Positions 52,626 through 62,179 of a stretch of 64,000 bases of DNA are shown piece by piece. Position 1 is the first letter of the stretch, and each line of letters opens with the position of its first letter. Below the pieces are notes generated by a model. It searched no databases. It was not told where the DNA came from and saw only the letters and a list, made by a program, of their open reading frames with translations. The position numbers and the translations under genes are program-made. Source of the DNA: Cyanobacterium sp. Dongsha4 (GTDB taxonomy: Bacteria; Cyanobacteriota; Cyanobacteriia; Cyanobacteriales; Cyanobacteriaceae); assembly GCF_036345015.1 (NCBI RefSeq), contig NZ_CP084098.1, forward strand, positions 1,997,326 through 2,061,325. Direction: 5' to 3'.

Positions 52626-53578
52626 TAGTAATTTCAAATAAGAAAGTTACATTTAACTTGTGCAATAATCACGGATAATTTCATCTAAAGATGTTCCTGA
52701 AGGGGCATACATTCTCATTTTCTTTAATGCGGCAAAATCATGTTCAATATCATTTAAATCTGGAGAGTATTTTGGCAAAAATAAAATTATGTGTCCTGAT
52801 TCTTCTACTAATTGTTTAATTATATTTTTCCGGTGAATTGGTGCATTATCCATAATTAGCACCGATAACTTTTTAAGTGATGGCAATAAATATCTTTCTA
52901 ACCATCCTTCAAAACCTTCTGCATTTAAACTTCCTGTAAATATCATTGGTGCAATAAAATCTTTTTCTTTCTTTCTTCTTCCTGCTACTAAATTTTCTCT
53001 TTTACCCCGTTTTCCTTGTTTATTTCCATAAATTTTTACCCCTTTCTTTGACCAACCATAAACCATAAGGACAAATTATTGTTTCTTCAAATCCTGACTC
53101 ATCAATAAAAACAAGACTTTTACTACCATACTCTTTGATTACTTTTCCTAAAATTTGGAAATATTCTATTCTTTCTTGTCTATTTCTCTGTTGATAACGA
53201 AGCTGTTTTTTTTTCGATTAATTTTCATTTTTTGGAGAGCATAAAATATGGCAGAAGGGCTAACTCCAAATTTCTTAGCTCGATCAATCAATCGAAGATC
53301 TCGATTTTGGGCGACATCTTTTTCTAAAGCAAACCAATCAAGTTTACGTTGACGGTGTTCAACTATTGTAGCCTGCAGATTATTTCGATTTAACCATCGA
53401 TAAATGGAAGTTCTGGAAACTTGAAACAGTTTAGATGCTCTTGTAATACCACCACCGTTTTCCACAAAAGTAACGACTCTAGTTCTCAAATCTAGACTGT
53501 AAGGCATAATTTAAAGTTGTTAGAGAAATCAATATTTATTTAATTATATTATTGTTACAGTCTTAATTAAAACTACTA
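52626..53578 (-). mobile_element. IS630-family insertion sequence (defective)
   Basis: The inverted ends are TATAGTAATTTCAAATAAGA and TATAGTAGTTTTAATTAAGA, with TA at both borders as expected for IS630. On its right it interrupts an IS4 remnant. The transposase has two breaks (see its entry). Confidence 0.82.
52653..53507 (-). pseudogene. IS630-family transposase, inactivated by a 7-bp duplication
   Basis: The N-terminal frame (53507-53166) gives the HTH part MPYSLDLRTRVVTFVENGGGITRASKLFQVSRTSIYRWLNRN. At a run of nine A (about 53207-53215) a -1 shift continues as QLRYQQRNRQERIEYFQILGKVIKEYGSKSLVFIDESGFEETIICPYG, with the first catalytic Asp. Next TTATGGT is duplicated (about 53055-53068), shifting the frame. 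The rest GWSKKGVKIYGNKQGKR... SVLIMDNAPIHRK... LPKYSPDLNDIEHDFAALKK has the second Asp and the final catalytic residue. The A-run may be programmed; the duplication is a true lesion. Confidence 0.82.
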
Positions 53579-53843
53579 TATAACTTGATTCTGGTTTGGC
53601 AGATGTGCAAAAAGCTACGGAAAGGCTCGTTAAGTCAACGGTGCGCACTCTAATTAGTGCCATCAAGAATAATGCCAGAAAATTGAGTCTTGCACCATGT
53701 TATGGTAGGTGTTGTTTCAAAGTATCCCGAAGTAAGTTAACCTGATTCATAGGAGGATTTGTGTGATTTTTTGTTAACTTCTATCAAACCTGCTGCCTTC
53801 CTACATTGCAACCCCTTTCTTTATTTTTTTGTCCTGTACTGAG
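53579..53843 (-). mobile_element. IS4-family 5' remnant at the 3' end of lpxB
   Basis: Read on the minus strand it starts with the IS end CTCAGTACAGGACAAAAAAA, then the transposase start MNQVNLLRDTLKQHLP... LIRVRTVDLTSLSVAFCTSAKPESSY. It is then cut by the IS630. It is nearly identical to the left end of the element at 23610. The rest of the IS4 is gone. Confidence 0.82.
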
Positions 53844-54989
53844 AATTTCTTGAGCAACTTGATCGCACACAGAATCTTTTCCGCTATCTAAGACTTTAAT
53901 CATGGTTGCATAATCTTGACTTAATTGATGTTGACGAGAGGAATTAAACAGTAATTCTTCCGCAAGATTGGTAATATTTTCAACGGTGGCTTTTTCTTGC
54001 AATAATTCTGGCACAATTTCTGTCATGGAAACTAAATTCACAGGAGACATAAAGGGGATAGAAAAGTTAAGAATTTTACGAGCAACCCACATGGTTAATT
54101 TATTAACTTTATAAATAACTATTTGTGGAATTTTTAATAAGCCTAATTCCAGGTTTACTGTTCCTGACTTTGTAATTGCTAAATCTGCTCCTGCTAAAAT
54201 CTCTAAGGTTTCTCCTTCAAATAAAGTTATTTTTAATTGATTTTGATTGATAACTCTTTCTATTTCTTCTCTATATTTAGCTAAAGATATGGGTAAATAA
54301 AATTTAATTTTGGGAAATTTAGCCTGAATTTTTTTTGCAGATTCTATGATTACTGGCAATAAATATTTTAATTCTTGTTGTCGAGATGCAGGTAATAAAA
54401 CAATCATTTTTTCTGTTTCTTGAATACCTAATTTTTTTCTGGCAGTTTCTCGACTGGGGGCTTTTTTGATTCTATCAGTTAAAGGATGTCCCACATAAGT
54501 AACATCAATGCCTTTTTCTTGATAAAATTTAGCTTCTTCGGGAAATATTGCTAATAATTTATCAGTAACTTTAACTAATTGCTCAACATCTTGCCCTAAT
54601 GGTGTCCAAACCCAGAATTGTGGGCCAATATACCAAATTATAGGAGTATTTGGATATTTTTTCTTTAATGAAGATGCGATCGCAAGATTTGGCCCCACAT
54701 AATCAATTAAAATAATTGCATCAGGAAGATGAGTTTGTAAATATTTCTTTGCCTTATTTTGCACTTGTAAAGTAGGGATGATGAAAGGCACTGATTCCCA
54801 TAAACCCACTGAGCCTATAGCCGTAGTATCAGCGATAAGTTTTGCCCCTGCCTCTGCCATTTTTTTGCCCCCTAATCCTTCTATTTCCAGAGAGATATTG
54901 AGTTTTTCGGCTTGTTGAAAAAGGGCTTTGACTAATAAACCCCCTTGTAAATCTCCCGAAACTTCCCCTGTACTAATAAAAAGACGCAT
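53784..54989 (-). CDS. lpxB: Lipid-A-disaccharide synthase with an IS-derived C-terminal tail
   Basis: I start at ATG 54989 (MRLFISTGEVSGDLQGGLLVKAL), since LpxB proteins begin with this motif; the upstream ATG 55028 adds 13 residues. LpxB (GT19) joins UDP-diacylglucosamine and lipid X at the inner membrane to form the lipid A disaccharide. Visible blocks are PDAIILIDYVGPNLAIASSLKKKYPNTPIIWYIGPQFWVW, FPEEAKFYQEKGIDVTYVGHPLTDRI, LLPASRQQELKYLLPVIIESA and ADLAITKSGTVNLELGLLKIPQIVIYKV. About 384 native residues end at AQEILS; the final 17 (TGQKNKERGCNVGRQQV) are read from an IS4 end. The core is complete, so activity may persist. Confidence 0.93.
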   Translation of the reverse strand: MRLFISTGEVSGDLQGGLLVKALFQQAEKLNISLEIEGLGGKKMAEAGAKLIADTTAIGSVGLWESVPFIIPTLQVQNKAKKYLQTHLPDAIILIDYVGPNLAIASSLKKKYPNTPIIWYIGPQFWVWTPLGQDVEQLVKVTDKLLAIFPEEAKFYQEKGIDVTYVGHPLTDRIKKAPSRETARKKLGIQETEKMIVLLPASRQQELKYLLPVIIESAKKIQAKFPKIKFYLPISLAKYREEIERVINQNQLKITLFEGETLEILAGADLAITKSGTVNLELGLLKIPQIVIYKVNKLTMWVARKILNFSIPFMSPVNLVSMTEIVPELLQEKATVENITNLAEELLFNSSRQHQLSQDYATMIKVLDSGKDSVCDQVAQEILSTGQKNKERGCNVGRQQV

Positions 54990-55042
54990 ACTAACCCACC
55001 GTGAGCAAAACAAGACTGATTTTAACAAAATTTCGTCTCTTT

Positions 55043-55495
55043 TTAACGGCTCATTTTGATGGTGGCGTAAATTAGTAAAACAATGCCAATGTTAATGCAC
55101 ACATCAGCCATATTAAACACGGGGAAATTAATCAAGCGAAAATCGAGAAAATCCACCACATAACCAAATAAGAAGCGATCGACCCCATTACCTAAAGCAC
55201 CTGCTAAAATGAAACCATAGGCAAATTGTTCGATTTTACTCAACTTTTCTTGCCAAGCAAATATCATTAAACCTAAACTAACAATTAAAGAAAGCCATTT
55301 TAGCCAACCAACTCCTCCTTGAAAAAAGCTAAAAGCCGCCCCCGTATTCTGCACATAAGTAAAATGAAAAACTCCTTGCCATAGAGGCATTGTGTCGCCA
55401 ATTTCAGAAAAGGAAATAACAACTAAATATTTAGTAATTTGGTCAATAATTAAAGCTATAATTGCGACTATCCAAAAGATTGGATTTTTTTTCAT
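55043..55495 (-). CDS. lspA: Signal peptidase II (prolipoprotein signal peptidase)
   Basis: The protein has 150 residues with four hydrophobic segments. LspA is an aspartic membrane protease that removes the signal peptide of lipoproteins after lipidation. The two catalytic Asp are visible in GNGVDRFLFGYVVDFLDF and FNMADVCINIGIVLL, together with the family motif QNTGAAFSFFQ. It lies 54 bases upstream of the lpxB start on the same strand. All expected residues are present. Confidence 0.96.
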   Translation of the reverse strand: MKKNPIFWIVAIIALIIDQITKYLVVISFSEIGDTMPLWQGVFHFTYVQNTGAAFSFFQGGVGWLKWLSLIVSLGLMIFAWQEKLSKIEQFAYGFILAGALGNGVDRFLFGYVVDFLDFRLINFPVFNMADVCINIGIVLLIYATIKMSR

Positions 55496-55509
55496 GATTA
55501 ATTTTTTTA

Positions 55510-55712
55510 TAATAAATAAATTTTAAGGTCAAGGGGCAAACCCCCCTTCATTCCCAGGGCTGATCCATTCTAAAATTTTCTGGTTAAGGCAGGGAATGGG
55601 GAATAGGCAATGGGCAATAGTTTTTGAAAGTGTTTAATTAACTTCTCCCTAATACCCCAACATCCTAACACCTGAAACCTATATTTATCTGATATTCTTA
55701 AACTCCTTTTAA
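55510..55712. repeat. Intergenic short repeats between glyS and lspA
   Basis: No gene is seen. It contains GGGAATGGGGAATAGGCAATGGGCAATAG-type heptamer repeats (55597-55620) and CACCTGAAACCTATATTTATCTGATATTC (55670-55697). A close relative of the latter, AACCTGAAACCTACCCTTATCGGATATT, lies at 62246-62275. Both occur just downstream of genes. Confidence 0.65.
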
Positions 55713-57848
55713 TTATTTAACTATCGCACCGAAATCGGCTAAAACACGGCTATAATTGCGCAATAAACCAAGTAAATTTAATCGATTAGTTTTTATTCTC
55801 TCATCTTCTGCCATGACTAAAACGCTGTTTTCCCCATCAAAAAAGTTACTAATAATGGGGTTAATTTCTAATAAGCCATCAATTAATAATTGATAGTTAC
55901 TTTCTCTTTTTGCTTCTTGACTGATGGGAGCTAATTTTTGTAAGGCTTGGTATAAATCTTGTTCAGAATTAGATTCAAAATATTCAGGATTGATTACTTG
56001 ATTTATTTCTAATTCATTGGTTTTTAAACTTCCTTTAACTGCTAATTTTGTGGAACGATTTACAGTTTCATAAATTTGAGAGAGTAAACCATTATTTCTA
56101 ATTTCTTGGAGGAATAGCGCCCTATTTCTAATGTCTAATAAGTTAGTCAATGCCCTTGTTATATATTCTGAATCATTATCCCCTAAAACTGAATTTACTA
56201 AATCATAATCAATATTTAATTCGTCTTGTAAAAGGGTATGTATTCTTTGAGTAAAAAACTCTTGAATGGCATTTAAGGGAGATTTTTTGTCGGGATGAGA
56301 GGTGACAAAATCTTCACAGGCTTGGGTTAACAATTCTTTTAAATTAATCTCAAGATTTCCGTGCCATGTAATGTTAATGATAGCATTAGCCGATCTTCTT
56401 AGAGCAAAAGGATCACTTGAACCCGTTGGCATCATCCCTAATCCAATTATACCCACAATGGTATCGATGCGATCGCCTATTCCCACAATTTGACCATTAA
56501 GAGTTTCTGGCATTATATCTCCTGCGTTGCGGGGCAGATAATGTTCAAAAATTCCCTTGGCAACGGTTGGGGATTCACCGCTTTTAAGGGCGTATTTTTC
56601 TCCCATAATTCCCTGTAACTCTGGAAATTCATACACCATTTGGGTAACTAAATCGGCTTTACATAATGATGCAGTGCTTTCTACTTCGGATTTTTGTAAC
56701 TCATTTAACCCCAATTGCTCACTAATTTGTTGACAAATGCCAATAATACGATTAACTTTATCGTGCATTGTGCCTAAGTCTTCTTGGAAGGTTACGTTTT
56801 CTAACTCCGGTAAATAGGTTTCTAAATGTTCATCACAATCTGCTTGGTAGAAAAATTGAGCGTCTGCTAATCTTGCCCTAATTACTTTAGCATTTCCTGT
56901 GGCAATAATATCAGATTTTGTGGGATCTCCATTAGAAATAGTGATAAAATATGGCATTAATTCCCCTTTTTCGTCTTTAATGGGAAAATAACGCTGATGA
57001 GTAACCATTACGGTGGTAATTACTTCTGAAGGTAATTGTAAAAACTCGGCTTCAAATTTGCCTAATACAGGGGTGGGATATTCCACTAAATTAGTAACCT
57101 CTGTGAGTAAATCAGGATAAATTTCGGCTTTACCTTTAACTAAAGTGGCTAAATGCTTAATTTCTTCTTCTATCTTCTTATATCTAGTTTTAACATCCAC
57201 TAAAACCGAGGCTTTTTCTAAAGTAGCAACATAGTCTTGAGCGGAATTAATGACAACAGTTGCAGGATGTAATACACGATGACCAGTAGAGATGCGATCG
57301 CATCTTAAAACATTAGTACCAAGATTTAATTCAAGGGGCAAAATCTCACTATCCCACAAAGCAACTAAATGACGAATAGGGCGAGGAAAACGCAATTCAT
57401 CATCAGCCCACCGCATAAATCTTCTACCTTCTAAGCCTGTAATCCACTGAGGCACTAACCTTTGTAAAATATCTTTGGTTGCCTCTCCCATAATTTTCTT
57501 TTGAATAAAAATAAATTCTCCCTTCTCTGTTTCTCTTATCTGAAAATCCTCGATAGAAACCCCTTGTTTACGGGCAAAACCTTCCGCCGCAGGAGTGGCT
57601 TTTCCATCCTTGAATGCCGCCGTTACAGGAGGCCCTTTTATTTCTTCCTCTCTATCTGGTTGTTTTTCTGCTAATCCTTCTATTAACACCGCTAAACGGC
57701 GAGGAGTGCCATAAATTTTTATCTCTGTAGGCTCTAAAAACTCGCTTTTTAAATTATCTTTAATTTTACTATCCCATTGTGCGATCGCACTATCAACGAA
57801 GTCTGCGGGTAATTCTTCAGTCCCAATTTCTAAGAGGAAATTTGCCAT
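55713..57848 (-). CDS. glyS: Glycyl-tRNA synthetase beta subunit
   Basis: The protein has 711 residues, the usual length. It forms an alpha2beta2 enzyme with GlyQ (not in the window) and charges tRNA-Gly; the beta subunit handles tRNA binding. Typical blocks are the N-terminal [133 protein letters not shown] and the C-terminal anticodon-binding DALR-like helices. It is intact. It heads the minus-strand run glyS-lspA-lpxB. Confidence 0.97.
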   Translation of the reverse strand: MANFLLEIGTEELPADFVDSAIAQWDSKIKDNLKSEFLEPTEIKIYGTPRRLAVLIEGLAEKQPDREEEIKGPPVTAAFKDGKATPAAEGFARKQGVSIEDFQIRETEKGEFIFIQKKIMGEATKDILQRLVPQWITGLEGRRFMRWADDELRFPRPIRHLVALWDSEILPLELNLGTNVLRCDRISTGHRVLHPATVVINSAQDYVATLEKASVLVDVKTRYKKIEEEIKHLATLVKGKAEIYPDLLTEVTNLVEYPTPVLGKFEAEFLQLPSEVITTVMVTHQRYFPIKDEKGELMPYFITISNGDPTKSDIIATGNAKVIRARLADAQFFYQADCDEHLETYLPELENVTFQEDLGTMHDKVNRIIGICQQISEQLGLNELQKSEVESTASLCKADLVTQMVYEFPELQGIMGEKYALKSGESPTVAKGIFEHYLPRNAGDIMPETLNGQIVGIGDRIDTIVGIIGLGMMPTGSSDPFALRRSANAIINITWHGNLEINLKELLTQACEDFVTSHPDKKSPLNAIQEFFTQRIHTLLQDELNIDYDLVNSVLGDNDSEYITRALTNLLDIRNRALFLQEIRNNGLLSQIYETVNRSTKLAVKGSLKTNELEINQVINPEYFESNSEQDLYQALQKLAPISQEAKRESNYQLLIDGLLEINPIISNFFDGENSVLVMAEDERIKTNRLNLLGLLRNYSRVLADFGAIVK

Positions 57849-58022
57849 ATTCTCTGTTTAATAATAACTTTATTTATATCTTCATCTCATTATCGGTTAT
57901 TGTCGATGGATAAATCAACGATTAAGAGAATCAAGCCTAAAGAAGTCTAAAAATAAACTGTATCGAAAAATGAATATTGACTAGAATTTAATTATTTTAT
58001 AAATTTCTATCAAAACAAATTA

Positions 58023-58331
58023 ATGAAATATTTTTTTTTGACTGCGGGATGGACTTATAATCGTATTTGGGAAAGAAGTGGGCTTTGGAATGAAATGGTT
58101 TGGCGACGACAACCCCATATAAAATCCTTGCCCATTGGTATCATTGAAAATGATCAAACTCTTTGGCTGTATGAAGTAGAAGACACTATTATAATGGTGG
58201 AAGTAAGTCCTTTATCTGACAATGTCAAGTTCGATAAAAATATTGGTCAAGTAGTTTTAAAAAGATTAATCGATTCTGATCAAGTGCTTGATACTCTAAT
58301 TAAAGCGCAAAAAGTAGTTAAGCCATTCTAA
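58023..58331 (+). CDS. Conserved hypothetical protein (102 residues)
   Basis: I do not recognise a characterised family. The sequence MKYFFLTAGWTYNRIWERSGLWNEMVWRRQPHIKSLPIGIIENDQTLWLYEVEDTIIMVEVSPLSDNVKFDKNIGQVVLKRLIDSDQVLDTLIKAQ is Trp-rich at the start and looks like a small soluble alpha/beta protein; the style is of a conserved cyanobacterial unknown. It is divergent from glyS and starts a + strand run that continues with a membrane protein and a hydrolase. The ATG is well placed. Confidence 0.75.
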   Translation: MKYFFLTAGWTYNRIWERSGLWNEMVWRRQPHIKSLPIGIIENDQTLWLYEVEDTIIMVEVSPLSDNVKFDKNIGQVVLKRLIDSDQVLDTLIKAQKVVKPF

Positions 58332-58432
58332 ATATTCCTACAACTTCTGATACAATAACTTTGTTAGACGAAAGTAACAGTATATTTTTAACACCTGCTT
58401 TGATGATACCAAAGGATTAACTAAGTTAAACA

Positions 58433-59173
58433 ATGTCCATTAATGTTAATAATTTTTTCTTAAAAAAAACACTATTTAATCAATACTTAAAAGATAAAAG
58501 ATTTTATTTTTTTTTGTTGGGATTAACCATTTCTATTGGAGATTTAGAACTGGTTATATCTACTGTGGCTTTTCTTTGTCTAATGGTTATTAGCTATCAG
58601 ATAAAATCTCAGTATTGGTTAAATTATATTCACCGATTTACTAAGCACTTAACCCCAGAAAATAAAAAACTATTCTACTCCATTGCCATTGCCAGTTTTT
58701 TCTCTTTAGGTAGCTATTTTTCTTTGAATATATGGACAGAAATTGACAATAAATGGTTAGCATTTGGGATTATTATTCAAACTATATTTAGTGGTGCAGG
58801 GCTAATATTTTTAGCCAACACTCTGATTAAAAATAAATCCCGAAATTTTAATGTAAATAATTTGTTTGAAAAAATAATTGAGCAGTTAAACGATTCTTCT
58901 CCTCTAAAAAGATTATGGGCTGTTAATCAAGTTATTTTACAATGGCATCATCAAACATTTACTCAAGAAGAATATGAGCAAATAAGAGAATATTTAACTA
59001 TATTAAAAGATTTAGAAACAGAACCGATTATTATTAGTAAAATTGACCATTGTTTAGAACTAATTACTCCTTTCTTCTCAAATAATTCCCCAAGAATACC
59101 GATTAATAAGTTTCCTCTCTCAAGAAAAAAGAAATTATCATCAGTAAAAACCTTTAAAATCTTAAAAAGTTAA
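58433..59173 (+). CDS. Unknown membrane protein with a soluble helical C-terminal half
   Basis: The protein has 246 residues. Hydrophobic segments lie near residues 24-56 (FYFFLLGLTISIGDLELVISTVAFLCLMVISY), 80-100 (LFYSIAIASFFSLGSYFSLNIW) and 108-127 (WLAFGIIIQTIFSGAGLIFLA). The C-terminal half (FEKIIEQLNDSSPLKRLWAVNQVILQWHHQTFTQEEYEQIREYLTIL) is helical and ARM/HEAT-like. Family not recognised. It is 21 bases upstream of the hydrolase gene, so co-transcription is likely. Confidence 0.7.
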   Translation: MSINVNNFFLKKTLFNQYLKDKRFYFFLLGLTISIGDLELVISTVAFLCLMVISYQIKSQYWLNYIHRFTKHLTPENKKLFYSIAIASFFSLGSYFSLNIWTEIDNKWLAFGIIIQTIFSGAGLIFLANTLIKNKSRNFNVNNLFEKIIEQLNDSSPLKRLWAVNQVILQWHHQTFTQEEYEQIREYLTILKDLETEPIIISKIDHCLELITPFFSNNSPRIPINKFPLSRKKKLSSVKTFKILKS

Positions 59174-59193
59174 AAAACTCAATTTGAAACAGA

Positions 59194-60072
59194 ATGAATA
59201 CTTCCACCAAGCAAACCAACTTAAATGAAAAAGGCACTGTCAACATTCGAGGGGTAAATCATTACTATGAGTGGATTCGCACCCCTTCAGAAAATAATTC
59301 TCCTAAACCTGTAATGGTATTTATTCATGGTTGGGGGGGGTCTTGTCGTTATTGGCGTAGTACAGCAGATGCGATCGCATCTAATTATGATTGTTTACTT
59401 TATGATATGAGAGGCTTTGGACAATCAAAAGAAGAAAAAGGAGCAAAAATAGGTTATGAATTAGAAGATTACGCCCAAGATTTATTATTATTACTAGACA
59501 AATTTAATTTAGAAAAAGTATATTTAAACTCCCATTCTATGGGAGCATCAGTAGGGGCAATATTCTTAAATTTAGCACCAGAAAGAATACATAAAGCGAT
59601 TCTAACCTGTAATGGTATTTTTACTTATAATGCTCTTGCTTTTTCTGCTTTTCATAAAGTAGGTGGATATGTAGTTAAATTTCGTTATAACTGGTTTTTA
59701 AAAGTACCATTTGCAGAAAAACTTTTTATGGCAAGATTTCTTTCTCAACCGATACCAAAACGATTGAGCATCGATTTTTTAGAAGATTTTTTGTTAGCAG
59801 ATTATGATGCCGCTTTAAACACAATTTATTCTTCTGTTAGTAAAAAAGCAGTGGAAATAATGCCCCAAGAATTTGGCAAAATTCAAGTACCAACATTATT
59901 AGTTTCAGGAGAAAAAGACCAAATAATTCCTGCTTCTATGGGTAAAGCCGCCGTTGCTTTAAACCCGGAAAAAATATCTTATTTTGAAGTTCCTAAAACA
60001 GGACATTTTCCCATGTTAGAAGATTCTACAACTTATCTAAAAGCTATTAATCAATTTTTAAAGACAAATTAA
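59194..60072 (+). CDS. Alpha/beta hydrolase
   Basis: The protein has 292 residues. The oxyanion-hole strand is VMVFIHGWGGSCRYWR, the nucleophile elbow LNSHSMGASVGAIFL (S-H-S-M-G), the acid in LLVSGEKDQIIPASMG and the catalytic His in VPKTGHFPMLED. The cap region spans roughly residues 140-215. Substrate is unknown; such proteins act as esterases, lipases or epoxide-type hydrolases. It looks complete, with no signal peptide. Confidence 0.9.
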   Translation: MNTSTKQTNLNEKGTVNIRGVNHYYEWIRTPSENNSPKPVMVFIHGWGGSCRYWRSTADAIASNYDCLLYDMRGFGQSKEEKGAKIGYELEDYAQDLLLLLDKFNLEKVYLNSHSMGASVGAIFLNLAPERIHKAILTCNGIFTYNALAFSAFHKVGGYVVKFRYNWFLKVPFAEKLFMARFLSQPIPKRLSIDFLEDFLLADYDAALNTIYSSVSKKAVEIMPQEFGKIQVPTLLVSGEKDQIIPASMGKAAVALNPEKISYFEVPKTGHFPMLEDSTTYLKAINQFLKTN

Positions 60073-60676
60073 TAATTTAATAAAAAATAAGTATTTTAGA
60101 TTATTTCCTGTTAATTATTTTCTGTTGCTTATCTTTTTGATACCACTTTTTCATTAGCTCCTGAGTATCTTAACTTAAATGGGTCTAAAAGAAATAATAA
60201 TAATTAGTGATAGAGGAAAACTTATTCATATTTATTAGCATTAAGTATGACAACTTAGGTAGCATCCCTATTTAAGTATTTCGATAAAATGAATACAAAA
60301 AATACGAGAATTGTCTAAAAAAGACATTAATGCTTTAAGAAATAGTTAATGTTTATTGCTTCCCTTAAGTAGCTCCACTTAATTAAACGTAAAATAGGCT
60401 CGTTTAGTAGTAAGGGCTTCAGCCCTTATTTCAAGAACGTTAAAACCCCTAAAGGGGTAACTACAAACTTTCTTTTATTTAATTGGCTCTACTTATTTAT
60501 TGTCCCATAAATTTTCTCTGCTTATTGCAAATATTTAGAAATAGTGATATTCTAGTTGCGACAGTAAATATGACCCAGATAAATATATTTAACTTGTTTT
60601 ATCTGTTCTGTTTTCATTAAAACAATAGGCTTTAACTGTTTTAAACAAGAAAATTCGTATCGCCAAAATAATTATC
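60073..60676. other. Intergenic region with one palindromic repeat cassette
   Basis: No gene is supported in these 604 bases. The only clear structure is the 67-bp repeat cassette at 60402-60468 (separate entry). Otherwise the DNA is AT-rich and the promoter of the histidine phosphatase gene must lie here. Confidence 0.6.
60402..60468. repeat. Palindromic repeat cassette (REP/MITE-like)
   Basis: It is bounded by GTTTAGTAG and the near-complement CTACAAAC, and holds two hairpins, TAAGGGCTTCAGCCCTTA (60411-60428) and CCCCTAAAGGGG (60446-60457). This pattern is typical of dispersed cyanobacterial repeats. It could fold into a double hairpin in RNA. Confidence 0.65.
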
Positions 60677-61450
60677 ATGAAAAAATCTAAGTCTCTCGAA
60701 CTATTAATGGCAATAGGGCTAACTGCAACTTTAAGCTCTACTTCATCATTTGTTAATGCCCAAGAAAACGCTAATAATAATACAAACATCGCACCATTTT
60801 TACTGGCGCAGGGGGGCGAAGGGGTTGAAGGTGGTGAAGGTGGCGAAGGGGGTGAAGGGAGTGAAGAATATAGCGAGGGAGAACAAGCCAATGCTGATTT
60901 TACAGATAAAATAGATGGAAAACAATTACTTGACTCATTAAAACAAGGTGGTTACGTTATTTACTTCCGTCATGCAGAAACAGAAAAAGATTATGCTGAT
61001 CAGGTAACTGCCGTTATGGGTAATTGTTCAACTCAAAGAACTCTAAGTGAATACGGTTGGAATCAGGCTAAAATGATTGGAGAAGCCTTTAGAAAATACT
61101 CAATTCCCGTGGCCGATGTTATTGCAAGTCAATATTGTCGTGCTTGGCAAACCGCAGATTTAGCTTTTGGGAGATACGTGAAAAATGGTGATCTAAATTT
61201 TCCTAAAGCGGAAGATTATACAGATGAACAAGTAGCAGAAATGAAAGCTAGATTGATTCCTATGCTGACAAAATTACCCCCTCAAGGAGAAAATACAGTC
61301 ATTGTTGGCCACGATGATTTATTTGAAGCGGCTACAGGTATTTATCCCGCTCCTCAAGGTTTAGCTTATGTAGTAAAACCAGACGGCAACGGTGGATTTG
61401 AATTAATTGCAAATCTGCTACCAGAAGAATGGATGAAATTAGGACAATAA
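60677..61450 (+). CDS. Secreted histidine phosphatase family protein with Gly/Glu-rich spacer
   Basis: The protein has 257 residues. An N-terminal signal peptide (MKKSKSLELLMAIGLTATLSSTSSFVNAQE) is followed by a low-complexity stretch (residues about 47-66, repeats of GEGG and related units). The phosphoglycerate-mutase-like domain follows, with the RHG-type motif YVIYFRHAETEKDYAD, the second basic segment SQYCRAWQTADLAFG and the late His in TVIVGHDDLFEA. It probably removes phosphate from an extracytoplasmic substrate. A hairpin terminator follows. The antisense ORF over the Gly/Glu stretch is a shadow. Confidence 0.88.
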   Translation: MKKSKSLELLMAIGLTATLSSTSSFVNAQENANNNTNIAPFLLAQGGEGVEGGEGGEGGEGSEEYSEGEQANADFTDKIDGKQLLDSLKQGGYVIYFRHAETEKDYADQVTAVMGNCSTQRTLSEYGWNQAKMIGEAFRKYSIPVADVIASQYCRAWQTADLAFGRYVKNGDLNFPKAEDYTDEQVAEMKARLIPMLTKLPPQGENTVIVGHDDLFEAATGIYPAPQGLAYVVKPDGNGGFELIANLLPEEWMKLGQ

Positions 61451-61493
61451 TTAACTTTCCCCGACATCTACAAGAAATTTTTTGGTTTTTATT

Positions 61494-61514
61494 AAGGGCA
61501 GAAGCCCTTTTTTT
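61494..61514 (+). terminator. Rho-independent terminator after the histidine phosphatase gene
   Basis: The stem AAGGGC / GCCCTT has loop AGAA and is followed by seven T. It ends 3 bases before the next ATG (61517), so that gene must have its own transcript start inside or depend on read-through. Confidence 0.75.
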
Positions 61515-61516
61515 AT

Positions 61517-62179
61517 ATGATTTTGCAACTAGAGAACATTCTGACACCAGAAATTTTACAGACTATAAATCACCAGTTAGAAGAAGCTAAATTTATTGAC
61601 GGCAAAAAAACCGCAGGTTGGCACGCTGTTAAGGTTAAAAATAATGAACAGCTATCGAATCAATTCCCTGAGATTCGTAATCTGGAAAAAATTATTTATC
61701 AAGCGTTGAATGAAAATATAGTTTTTCAAATGGCAACGATACCCAAAAAAATTCACTCTCTCAGATTTAGTCGTTACAGTCAAGGCATGGGTTATGGTTC
61801 TCATGTTGATGATGCTCTTATGAAAGAAGGGCGCACAGATATTTCTTTTACTATTTTTTTGAACTCACCCCAAGAATATGAGGGAGGAGAGCTAATTTTA
61901 GAAGAAGTCAATGAGGAACGCTCTTTTAAATTGAGTGCTGGTACGATTATTTTTTATCCTTCCTATTCTCTTCATCGTGTGGAAACCGTCACGAAAGGAA
62001 TTAGAAAAGTTGTCGTAGGCTGGATAGAAAGCTGGATTAGAGATGTTCAAAAGAGAGAGATTCTTTTTGATTTAGATACAGTGCGTCGTTCTATTTTTCA
62101 TAAACAAGGAAAAACTGTCGAATTTGATTTACTTTCTAAGTCTTATTCTAATTTACTAAGGTCTTTTGCTGATAGCTAA
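61517..62179 (+). CDS. PKHD-type Fe(II)/2-oxoglutarate dioxygenase (PiuC-like)
   Basis: The protein has 220 residues. The jelly-roll core has the metal site H-x-D in GYGSHVDDALM and the distal His plus Arg in IIFYPSYSLHRVETVTKGIRKVVVGWIESW. The EYEGGELILEE strand and the C-terminal helical tail (RREILFDLDTVRRSIF-like) match bacterial PiuC/YbiX proteins, linked to iron uptake in other bacteria. The start MILQLENILTPEIL is right for the family but has no Shine-Dalgarno sequence and abuts a terminator hairpin, so translation may use a leaderless or unusual mRNA. Confidence 0.9.
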   Translation: MILQLENILTPEILQTINHQLEEAKFIDGKKTAGWHAVKVKNNEQLSNQFPEIRNLEKIIYQALNENIVFQMATIPKKIHSLRFSRYSQGMGYGSHVDDALMKEGRTDISFTIFLNSPQEYEGGELILEEVNEERSFKLSAGTIIFYPSYSLHRVETVTKGIRKVVVGWIESWIRDVQKREILFDLDTVRRSIFHKQGKTVEFDLLSKSYSNLLRSFADS

